The notes under the pieces: model-generated
What the model saw: the letters and a program-made list of their open reading frames with translations, nothing else
Told to the model about the DNA's origin: nothing
Databases searched by the model: none
Translations under genes and position numbers: made by a program
DNA from: a virus
Strand: one strand, 5' to 3'
Length of the DNA: 25,156 bases
IMG/VR virus record: IMGVR_UViG_3300025011_000183
Coordinates: 1 to 25,156 of that record
Part shown: positions 19,129 to 23,888 of the stretch, piece after piece
Numbering within the stretch: position 1 is the stretch's first letter
Layout of the letters: every line of letters starts with the position of its first letter

Positions 19129-19335
19129 TTACACCGTTTGGAACAGGCAGGCAACTTCGATCTCAAGGGCTTCAGCTACCCTTCTTAGCGACCTTAAACT
19201 TGGATCGCACTTATCATTTTCAATATCGCTCAGAGTGTTACCCTTGAGCTTTGCGCGTTCCCCAAGCTCGCTTAATGTCCATGCTTTCTTATTTCGATAT
19301 TTACGAACTTGGCTGCCGATTGTCAATTCATCCAC
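19129..19335 (-). CDS. Cro-like XRE-family regulator, 68 aa
   Basis: A single XRE helix-turn-helix domain: IGSQVRKYRNKKAWTLSELG, then KLKGNTLSDIENDKCDPSLR and LRRVAEALEIEVACLF. It has no other domain, as in Cro proteins. It is divergent from the larger XRE gene at 19552, which is the classic layout of a temperate phage switch. GGGGG lies 3-5 bases before the ATG. Its promoter (19403-19431) has a palindrome filling the spacer, so it is probably repressed by the 19552 product. Which of the two acts as lysogenic repressor is inferred from layout only. Confidence 0.85.
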   Translation of the reverse strand: MDELTIGSQVRKYRNKKAWTLSELGERAKLKGNTLSDIENDKCDPSLRSLRRVAEALEIEVACLFQTV

Positions 19336-19352
19336 CCCCTTTTAAAGTAATA

Positions 19353-19370
19353 CCGAATACTTGGTTTCGG
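19353..19370. promoter_or_regulatory. Inverted repeat upstream of the Cro-like gene
   Basis: CCGAA and TTCGG flank an 8-base spacer, between the Cro-like promoter and its start codon. A second TTTCGGAAT lies at 19448. It may be a regulator site in the leader; evidence is only the short symmetry. Confidence 0.35.
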
Positions 19371-19402
19371 AGTTCTAGACCATTAATCTATAACATATGC
19401 TT

Positions 19403-19431
19403 AGTATATATCGGTGACGGCGATAAATCAA
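19403..19431 (-). promoter_or_regulatory. Promoter of the Cro-like gene with palindrome in its spacer
   Basis: On the minus strand TTGATT (19431-19426) and TATACT (19408-19403) are separated by exactly 17 bp. The 17-bp spacer itself (19409-19425) is TATCG-N7-CGATA, an inverted repeat with 5-bp arms. A repressor bound there would block RNA polymerase directly, so this is a strong candidate for the main lytic/lysogenic operator. Confidence 0.7.
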
Positions 19432-19458
19432 GCATAAATATAGCCTATTTCGGAATAA

Positions 19459-19487
19459 TTGTAAAAATATTTAGTTTCAGTTATAAC
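19459..19487 (+). promoter_or_regulatory. Probable promoter of the XRE repressor gene
   Basis: TTGTAA and TATAAC are separated by 17 bp, about 65 bases before the 19552 start. It is divergent from the Cro-like promoter, with about 28 bp between the two -35 elements, so one operator could affect both. Another weaker candidate lies 22 bases downstream. Confidence 0.55.
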
Positions 19488-19526
19488 GAACATGTGTAAA
19501 TGAGAATACTAATAATTAGATAATAC

Positions 19527-19551
19527 TTTACATGGATGGAGGATATGTAAA
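19527..19551 (+). promoter_or_regulatory. Hairpin that holds the repressor's ribosome-binding site in its loop
   Basis: TTTACAT (19527-19533) and ATGTAAA (19545-19551) are perfect 7-bp inverted arms ending directly at the ATG of the 19552 gene. The 11-base loop contains the GGAGG. It could act as an RNA element controlling translation or as a DNA operator. Confidence 0.5.
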
Positions 19552-19935
19552 ATGGACTATGGTCACAAAATTAGATATATAAGAGAAACTGTAAGAGGAA
19601 TGACGCTTGCCGATCTGCGCGACTTAACAGGTTTTTCCTTGTCTTATTTGTCTGATGCAGAAACAGGAAAAAGCAACATGTCGATTAAGGCATTGGAAAA
19701 AGTAGCTACAGCGCTTGGAGTTGACTCTGCCTATCTCCTAGACAACAACATCATGTCTCTCCGTAAACTCACCGAGTTAAACAACGTTGATCTACCGGAT
19801 GATGTAATAGAGTTCTTCGCCAAACAGGAAAGCTTGCCATACGCTATGTTGGCAAAGGACTTGTACAACGAGCAAATTGACCCCATATTCCTCCGCGATC
19901 TCCTAGAGACTATAAAAAAAATGAAGTCTAAATGA
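19552..19935 (+). CDS. XRE-family transcriptional regulator, probable lysogenic repressor
   Basis: Residues 1-62 are an XRE helix-turn-helix domain (GHKIRYIRETVRGMTLADLR, FSLSYLSDAETGKSNMSIKA, LEKVATALGVDSAYLL). Residues 75-127 form a small helical tail (DDVIEFFAKQESLPYAMLAK, FLRDLLETIKKM), shorter than a lambda CI cleavage domain and without a self-cleavage motif, so induction would not be by RecA-type autoproteolysis; the antirepressor at 17704 may do this instead. The SD is GGAGG within a hairpin loop. A strong terminator follows. Divergent layout with the Cro-like gene supports the role. Confidence 0.85.
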   Translation: MDYGHKIRYIRETVRGMTLADLRDLTGFSLSYLSDAETGKSNMSIKALEKVATALGVDSAYLLDNNIMSLRKLTELNNVDLPDDVIEFFAKQESLPYAMLAKDLYNEQIDPIFLRDLLETIKKMKSK

Positions 19936-19941
19936 ATATTT

Positions 19942-19986
19942 AGAGAGTATCCAATCGCAATACATCGGATACTCTCTTCTTTTTGT
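19942..19986 (+). terminator. Rho-independent terminator after the repressor
   Basis: AGAGAGTATCC pairs with GGATACTCTCT (11 bp, 14-base loop), followed by TCTTCTTTTT. It separates the repressor transcript from the replicon-like block downstream. Confidence 0.9.
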
Positions 19987-20092
19987 ACATTTATGCACAT
20001 AAGGAAATATATAGTCGGAAATATAGTTTTTGTTACCCCCTTAATACAAAGGAGGGATATTGTATCATGGGATAAGAAAGGAAGGTTTGCGG

Positions 20093-20206
20093 ATGATTAT
20101 TGAAATGGATTTAGGCGGATTCTTTAAGTGGATAGTCGTTGATAATGACCTGACCATACTCGATCCTCGGTATCTCCATGAGTTCGTTACTTATTTTTTT
20201 AGCTAA
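20093..20206 (+). CDS. Small hypothetical protein, 37 aa, upstream of the rep leader
   Basis: The ATG has AAAGGAAGG 7 bases upstream. The product is MIIEMDLGGFFKWIVVDNDL followed by TILDPRYLHEFVTYFFS, a compact acidic and aromatic peptide. An in-frame TTG at 20060 with AAAGGAGGG just upstream would add 11 residues. It ends about 45 bases before the antisense-target hairpin. No family is recognised; it may be a leader peptide or a small regulator of the replication unit. Confidence 0.45.
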   Translation: MIIEMDLGGFFKWIVVDNDLTILDPRYLHEFVTYFFS

Positions 20207-20248
20207 GGTAGGATAATAGATTCAACCTGTCGAATTAGGGAGAAAAGG

Positions 20249-20321
20249 AAAAACCTCTCCGAACTACCCACCGCCAAAGTGATTGTTCGAAGAGGCCCCC
20301 GACAGGAGTCTATATGTGCTT
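20249..20321 (-). ncRNA. Predicted antisense RNA (about 73 nt) against the rep leader
   Basis: A minus-strand promoter (20328-20356) would start an RNA near 20321. The RNA would end in a hairpin, CCTCTTCGAAC with GTTCGGAGAGG (10 of 11 positions paired) around a 20-base loop, followed by TTTTTCCTTTT, a full intrinsic terminator. The loop contains TTTGGCGG, which has the YUNR U-turn signature found in antisense RNAs such as plasmid R1 CopA/CopT. The RNA is complementary to the leader of the initiator gene at 20390, including one of two competing GACAGGAGT segments. This is the arrangement of pT181- and pIP501-type copy-number control RNAs. It is predicted from sequence only. Confidence 0.65.
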
Positions 20322-20386
20322 TAATTTAGTATAAAACACATTCCTACTTCTGTCATCCTTTAATTTGATTAGACAGGAGTTTTTTT
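20301..20386 (+). promoter_or_regulatory. Transcription attenuator in the rep leader
   Basis: ACTTCTGTC (20346-20354) can pair with GACAGGAGT at 20372-20380, making a 9-bp terminator stem (one G-U) followed directly by TTTTTT, or with the identical GACAGGAGT at 20301-20309, making an antiterminator. The antisense RNA covers the upstream copy, so its binding would favour termination. The downstream copy also contains the AGGAG ribosome-binding site of the 20390 gene, so terminator and translation control overlap. Confidence 0.65.
20328..20356 (-). promoter_or_regulatory. Promoter of the antisense RNA
   Basis: On the minus strand ATGACA (20356-20351) and TATACT (20333-20328) are separated by exactly 17 bp, 5 of 6 matches in each hexamer. 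It points against the rep gene, with no minus-strand ORF downstream before the terminator at 20253. Confidence 0.7.
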
Positions 20387-20389
20387 ATT

Positions 20390-20785
20390 GTGCAAATTCC
20401 AAAAATGTCAACAGAGTACAAGTCTGACCTACTCATACATGACGGGCACTTGGTTGTTATTCAGGAGAGGCTAGTTAAGGTTCTGGGGCTTGATAAGGCT
20501 GTCTTTGTGCAGAAGTTACACTATTGGCTCAACACGGAGTCAGGGGTCATTATAGAGCGTAGGAGATGGGTATGGAATACTTATGAGCAATGGCACAAAC
20601 AGTCCCCGTGGTGGTCGGCAATGACAATCAGGAGGATGATAAAAGATCTTGAGGGATTAGGGGTAGTTGTAAGTGTAGAATTAAATGGAGATAAAGGCGA
20701 CCATACTAAGTGGTACACCATAGATTATGGCAAACTTAACGAGCTATGGAATGCCTATTTAGAGAAGAATAGTGAGCATCTATAG
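20390..20785 (+). CDS. Replication initiator-like winged-helix protein (Rep), 131 aa
   Basis: GTG start with AGGAG 10 bases upstream, inside the attenuator; an ATG at 20405 is an alternative. The protein resembles the N-terminal winged-helix domain of phage and plasmid replication initiators (QERLVKVLGLDKAVFVQKLH, WVWNTYEQWHKQSPWWSAMT, IRRMIKDLEGLGVVVSVELN). It ends at TAG, yet the same frame stays open for another 38 codons through the iterons (with LIKMN, LIKMN and DQNEQ readings), so a longer ancestral protein may have been cut. Usual relatives carry a further C-terminal domain that is absent here. Control by antisense RNA and the adjacent iteron cluster support an initiator role. Confidence 0.7.
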   Translation: MQIPKMSTEYKSDLLIHDGHLVVIQERLVKVLGLDKAVFVQKLHYWLNTESGVIIERRRWVWNTYEQWHKQSPWWSAMTIRRMIKDLEGLGVVVSVELNGDKGDHTKWYTIDYGKLNELWNAYLEKNSEHL

Positions 20786-20968
20786 GGGTTTCAGGACTTA
20801 TCCACAGGGGTAGGAAACCGTCTGATCAAAATGAACAGGCAACGCCTGATCAAAATGAACAGGCCGTCTGATCAAAATGAACAGATCTACATACATAAAT
20901 AACTACTCATAAATAACCTTTACATATTATCTTATTAATAAGTTATCCACAGGAAAGGTTGTGCATAA
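20786..20968. other. Candidate replication origin: iterons, DnaA boxes and AT-rich segment
   Basis: The gap between the Rep-like and Par-like genes holds a DnaA box TTATCCACA at 20798, three iterons (20822-20884), an AT-rich stretch (20885-20942) with the 10-bp repeat CATAAATAAC at 20894 and 20908 and the palindrome CTTATTAATAAG at 20931, then TTATCCACA at 20943 and TTATGCACA (minus) at 20960-20968. This is the layout of an iteron-type plasmid origin: initiator sites, DnaA sites and an unwinding element. Confidence 0.7.
20822..20884 (+). repeat. Three 17-bp iterons
   Basis: CTGATCAAAATGAACAG occurs identically at 20822-20838, 20846-20862 and 20868-20884, with centre spacings of 24 and 22 bp, close to two helical turns. 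TGATCA in each is palindromic. They lie right behind the Rep-like gene and are probably its binding sites. Confidence 0.8.
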
Positions 20969-21515
20969 CATGGATTTAACCCTAAAACAGATAGCGGAAA
21001 GAGTTGGAATCGGAGCAAGCCTTGCTGCCTTCTACCGTGATCGCTTTGAAGAATATCTAAAAGTATCAGGAGAAGGCCGACACCGTAAGTATGATGAGTC
21101 AAATATTGAACTATTCCTGCTCGTTGCCAAGCATTATAAAGATGGGCTTGATTACGAGCAAATAAAGCAGGACCTTGACAAAAAGTATGGATACGCTATA
21201 CCTAATTCAACCGAGTTGATGGAAAATAACAGAACAAAAGTAGTACAACAGGAAGATTTAGCGCAGAATATCCGCCATACTCTACTCGAAGAACTAGCTA
21301 AACAGAACCACATTATACTCAAACTTCAAGATGAACTTGAGGACATGAGGGCAGAATTCGATAAAGGATTCGTAAAGCTCTACGAGAAAGCTGAGGATAG
21401 CCGCAGGAGCGCAGAGAGCAGAGACGCTGAAGTGCTACAGAAGCTCAACGATATCAAGTTGATACAGCAGCAACGCAATAAAAAACCCTGGTGGAAATTC
21501 TTCAGCAAAAGCTAG
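20961..21515 (+). CDS. MerR-type HTH plus coiled-coil protein, Par/RacA/DUF3967-like
   Basis: Residues 1-70 are a MerR-like helix-turn-helix (LTLKQIAERVGIGASLAAFY, then a GRHRKYDESNIELFLLVAKH segment). Residues 95-170 are a long coiled coil (LLEELAKQNHIILKLQDELE). The end, LQKLNDIKLIQQQRNKKPWW plus KFF, resembles DUF3967-type proteins of Bacillus plasmids and phages. The architecture equals that of RacA and of pSK1 Par, single-protein DNA-segregation factors, and the gene follows an origin, so a partition role is likely but inferred. The GTG start at 20961 has AGGA 6 bases upstream and overlaps a DnaA box; ATG at 20970 is an alternative. Confidence 0.75.
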   Translation: MHNMDLTLKQIAERVGIGASLAAFYRDRFEEYLKVSGEGRHRKYDESNIELFLLVAKHYKDGLDYEQIKQDLDKKYGYAIPNSTELMENNRTKVVQQEDLAQNIRHTLLEELAKQNHIILKLQDELEDMRAEFDKGFVKLYEKAEDSRRSAESRDAEVLQKLNDIKLIQQQRNKKPWWKFFSKS

Positions 21516-21558
21516 TCATATTTCCTGCAAACTCCCATAAACATATATCAACTTGATA
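21452..21558. repeat. Two copies of the palindrome TATCAA-N-TTGATA
   Basis: TATCAAGTTGATA (21452-21464) lies in the end of the Par-like gene, and TATCAACTTGATA (21546-21558, extended to 8-bp arms at 21544-21560) lies just before the ribosome-binding site of the 21575 gene. Two perfect 12-bp-specified palindromes 94 bp apart are very unlikely by chance. They are probably binding sites for the ribbon-helix-helix product or a centromere-like site. Confidence 0.6.
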
Positions 21559-21574
21559 TAAGGGAGGTTGCTCC

Positions 21575-21790
21575 ATGGAAAAGAAAAAGAAGCCGGCACT
21601 AATTCACTTCTCCACCCCACTCTTGAAGGATTTAGATGCTTATGCAAAGGGCTGCGGGATCTCACGTAATGCTGCAGTTAATTTAGCCTGCTCAGAATTA
21701 CTAGGAGAAACAGAACGATTGAAGGAAGAGGCTGACCGATTGCGCTCCCTTGTGATAAAGTTAGCAATGTCAAAGGGGGAACAAGCGTGA
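21575..21790 (+). CDS. Ribbon-helix-helix regulator with coiled-coil tail, 71 aa
   Basis: Residues 8-45 fit a ribbon-helix-helix domain (PALIHFSTPLLKDLDAYAKG, CGISRNAAVNLACSELL); residues 48-65 form a short coiled coil (ETERLKEEADRLRSLVIKL). GGGAGG lies upstream of the ATG, preceded by the palindrome at 21544. It probably represses its own operon. In a replicon block such proteins act in copy-number or partition control, for example CopG, Omega or ParG; which one is unknown. It is coupled to the following membrane-protein ORF (GTGA). Confidence 0.8.
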   Translation: MEKKKKPALIHFSTPLLKDLDAYAKGCGISRNAAVNLACSELLGETERLKEEADRLRSLVIKLAMSKGEQA

Positions 21791-21921
21791 CATGGATTAC
21801 CTTAGCGATTGTATTCGGTCCACTCTTATTTATTTTTATGTTGCCTCAGCATCGTGAGGCTGTTCCAGTATTCCAACCTAAGAAGCGCAAGAAGGGTTAT
21901 AGAGTTAGGCGAACGTTATAG
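21787..21921 (+). CDS. Small single-span membrane protein, 44 aa
   Basis: The GTG overlaps the stop of the ribbon-helix-helix gene (GTGA). The protein has one hydrophobic segment (ITLAIVFGPLLFIFML, residues 4-19) and a strongly basic C-terminus (KKRKKGYRVRRTL), so the tail would face the cytoplasm. No family is recognised. Last gene of the plus-strand block; the following 140 bases up to the terminator show nothing else. Confidence 0.55.
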   Translation: MTWITLAIVFGPLLFIFMLPQHREAVPVFQPKKRKKGYRVRRTL

Positions 21922-22061
21922 CGACATTATATAGCCGATTGTTCGGGTAGCCTCCCTCCTATCCTTGTAGATTGTGCAAAAGAGGGCATTTGGACAGAGA
22001 TGAGTTGAGCAGGGGAGAGTGGGGGAGGTAGAATATCCGAACGTTGGTACCTGGAATAGAT

Positions 22062-22093
22062 AATACCATCCGAGTTGGATGGTATTTGTTTGT
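22062..22093 (+). terminator. Rho-independent terminator of the plus-strand block
   Basis: AATACCATCC pairs with GGATGGTATT (10 bp, 5-base loop), followed by TGTTTGTG, a modest T-rich tail. It lies between convergent genes (21921 and 22099) and ends the replicon-like transcript. Confidence 0.75.
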
Positions 22094-22098
22094 GTTAT

Positions 22099-22299
22099 TT
22101 ATTGCTGTCTAGTATAGGTAACGCACTTCTTATTAAACCATAACTTAACTTCTGAAGGATATTCTGATTTCCTATCTTTTTCACTAAATACTAACTCTTG
22201 TTTTTCTGGCTCCAAATGGGTTGATTCGCACCTATCAGCTTCCTTCTCTGAAGCGTGAACTGAATTACACTTTTCGCATTGAAATAACTTTCTTGCCAT
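22099..22299 (-). CDS. Small zinc-finger-like protein, 66 aa
   Basis: The start is the ATG giving MARKLFQCEKCNSVHASEKE, with GAGG 10 bases upstream; an in-frame ATG at 22338 lacks a ribosome-binding site and overlaps the Lar-like gene. CEKC...ADRCESTH gives a C2-C/H type zinc site. The C-terminal half is polar and ends with a tyrosine-threonine-rich tail. No family is recognised. It is the last gene of this leftward block. Confidence 0.65.
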   Translation of the reverse strand: MARKLFQCEKCNSVHASEKEADRCESTHLEPEKQELVFSEKDRKSEYPSEVKLWFNKKCVTYTRQQ

Positions 22300-22322
22300 C
22301 CCTCTTAATCCTCCCCACAATA

Positions 22323-22766
22323 TTAACTTTCTGTGCATAATGAGTTAAGTCCACAACCAGGACACTTACTATCCGGCCCGCCTTCTCCGTCGAACATAAA
22401 ATACCCACCATGCATATTAATTCTAAACACAGCATCCCTCTGTTCCATGAGGCCCGTTTCGTAATCGCAGTTATCGCAGGATATGGATGTTTTCATTCTG
22501 CCTTGCTGAATTATTTCCAGATTAGAAATGTTGTTAAATTCCTTTTTATTATCCCGTTGTTTAGATGATTCGTACTCCTGCACGCGCTTATTCCAATCCT
22601 CACCAGCTAGTTCTTCGCTACTTTTCCAATCTCCGCAAGAAATGTGAACACCGCAAAAATACTTCATACTTTGATGTTCTGGTTCACAAGAAACTAGATT
22701 TGGCTTATTTCCACATTCAGGACATGGTAATAGATTCAACTTCTTCACCACCCTAAAATTAATCAC
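22323..22766 (-). CDS. Lar-like restriction-alleviation family protein with second zinc ribbon
   Basis: Residues 12-62 match the Lar pattern: LLPCPECGNKPNLVSC, YFCGVHISCGDW, then an acidic helix and WNKRV (the WN-x-R end is typical). Lar proteins of enterobacterial prophages lessen type I restriction; many phage homologs have no tested role. Residues 95-147 add CDNCDYETG and CPGCG, a further zinc ribbon. It is coupled to the small gene at 22763 (ATGA). Together with the methyltransferase it may help the phage escape host restriction, as inference. Confidence 0.7.
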   Translation of the reverse strand: MINFRVVKKLNLLPCPECGNKPNLVSCEPEHQSMKYFCGVHISCGDWKSSEELAGEDWNKRVQEYESSKQRDNKKEFNNISNLEIIQQGRMKTSISCDNCDYETGLMEQRDAVFRINMHGGYFMFDGEGGPDSKCPGCGLNSLCTES

Positions 22767-22954
22767 ATCAACTCACCAACCGTAATAGGCTTTTCACACT
22801 TTGGGCACAAATTAAGATCGTCATCACGATGAATGTGCTTATAAAATTTTTCATTCCTTGATACTACACGCTTTTCGCCGCAATTGCTTTCAAAAAGCCA
22901 CTTGTTGTCGTCGATGAATTCTGTGCAAAACCATTTGCAATATTTAGTTAACAC
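22763..22954 (-). CDS. Small zinc-ribbon protein, 63 aa
   Basis: GTG start with GGGGG 8 bases upstream. Cysteines lie in KYCKWFC, SNCGEK and LCPKCEKPI, enough for one zinc site; the layout (CGEK...LCPKC) recalls small phage zinc-ribbon proteins. No function can be given. Its stop overlaps the Lar-like start. Confidence 0.65.
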   Translation of the reverse strand: MLTKYCKWFCTEFIDDNKWLFESNCGEKRVVSRNEKFYKHIHRDDDLNLCPKCEKPITVGELM

Positions 22955-22966
22955 AGTGGATTCCCC

Positions 22967-23334
22967 CTACAATATTTTCTTGACTGCTTGCCAAAGTGTG
23001 TCCATAAGCTCTCTTCCCTTAGAAAAACTTTCATCATTTTCCAGACTTCTATGGGTGTCGTACAACTCAACTGAGTTTGTAAAAATATCAATAATAAAAG
23101 ATTTTTTACCATTCTTTATAATTTGGATACATTGTCCGATTGATAGAAGCGGAACGGATTGGCTTAGAGGATTGCCGCCTCCATCCCATACAAATTCTTT
23201 TCCGCTTAAAAAGTCATTACCAAGACAAATAAATACATCGCCTTGCTGTTGGTGAATAGACCACCATTCCCTCAGTTTTGTTGGTCAGGAGAGAGTTGCT
23301 GGAGTTGATCAGCCATTATCCGTTGTCTCATCAT
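22967..23334 (-). pseudogene. Frameshifted paralog A of a small phage protein
   Basis: The first part starts at ATG with GGGGG 5 bases upstream and reads MMRQRIMADQLQQLSPDQQN, then stops at 23272. One base less in a run of A near 23276-23279 explains the break: in the next frame the text continues naturally as LREWWSIHQQQGDVFICLG, with SVPLLSIGQCIQII and the end LMDTLWQAVKKIL. The same order (LxxL, SIGQCI, LW-x-AVK-x-IL) is seen in the neighbour at 23344-23661. So this is one gene of about 122 codons split by a -1 shift, or a programmed frameshift, or a sequencing error. Function unknown. Confidence 0.65.
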
Positions 23335-23343
23335 TTTTACCCC

Positions 23344-23661
23344 CTACAATATCGATTTAACTGCGCCCCACAAAGCATCTGCCAACTCTGGATATGCTTC
23401 CTCGTTCCAGCTAATAGCTAAACTCGGTTCCGTTAGCGAAACATTTTCTAAGCCTCCATCCGTTTCCTATTCTGCCTTGTCACGCAGGAATTCAATACAT
23501 TGCCCAATCGTTAAAACAGGAACGCAAATCCCCTTTACCTCAATGCAATATTTCAAGGCATTCCTTTCGGTCCACGTTCCTCTAAACCAGTAATCATGAA
23601 GTTTATCCAGTTTGGTCATTGGAAGAGATTCTAGTTGCTCTTTTGTTATTTCTTGTTTCAT
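23344..23661 (-). pseudogene. Paralog B, interrupted by an in-frame TAG
   Basis: The first 64 codons (23661 to 23467) read MKQEITKEQLESLPMTKLDK onward to VPVLTIGQCIEFLRDKAE, then TAG. The same frame stays open past the TAG for 40 codons and ends with YPELADALWGAVKSIL, matching the end of paralog A (LMDTLWQAVKKIL). So the original gene was about 105 codons, and the TAG is a nonsense change or is read through. The short first part may still be made. No function is known for the family. Confidence 0.65.
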
Positions 23662-23681
23662 CGCTTATTTCTCCCTACTCA

Positions 23682-23888
23682 TCACATGCACATAATACCT
23701 TTATCAAATAAACAAGCATAAACCCCTTGAATTATCTCCCCGTCGAACTCTCTAGGTGATTCCTCGATATTCCTTAGTAAGGTTAACGCATCGCCAACTG
23801 AATACTGTTTCAACGCCTCAATCTTCTCTTGATTTGTCTTTTCTATCTGACTTTTGAAAAATAGATTAAATCTAATTCCGTATGTCAT
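23682..23888 (-). CDS. Hypothetical protein, 68 aa
   Basis: The ATG overlaps the stop of the DUF1653-like gene (ATGA), with GGGAGG 7 bases upstream. The protein is helical and charged, with KTNQEKIEALKQYSVGDALT and ends DKGIMCM. A faint likeness to the LxIGQ-x-I region of paralogs A and B is seen (YSVGDALTLL), but too weak to assign. Function unknown. Confidence 0.6.
   Translation of the reverse strand: MTYGIRFNLFFKSQIEKTNQEKIEALKQYSVGDALTLLRNIEESPREFDGEIIQGVYACLFDKGIMCM

Noticed and set aside
18954-19166. Minus-strand open frame of 70 codons in the immunity gap
   Set aside because: It overlaps the Cro-like gene end and the hairpin region, has no good ribosome-binding site, and its text does not look like a folded protein; likely chance.
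20048-20075. AAAGGAGGG followed by ATG GGA TAA, a two-codon ORF
   Set aside because: Too short to support as a gene; the same site may instead serve the in-frame TTG at 20060 of the small ORF.
20228-20234. TGTCGAA, an exact 0A-box match between genes, with further copies at about 2967, 3216, 13488 and 16412
   Set aside because: A 7-base motif is expected about three times in this length on both strands, and most copies lie within genes; not evidence by itself of control by the Spo0A-like protein.
20207-20236. Sense promoter for the rep leader around GATAAT (20212)
   Set aside because: No -35 hexamer better than three of six matches at 16-18 bp; the true promoter of the leader could not be placed with confidence.
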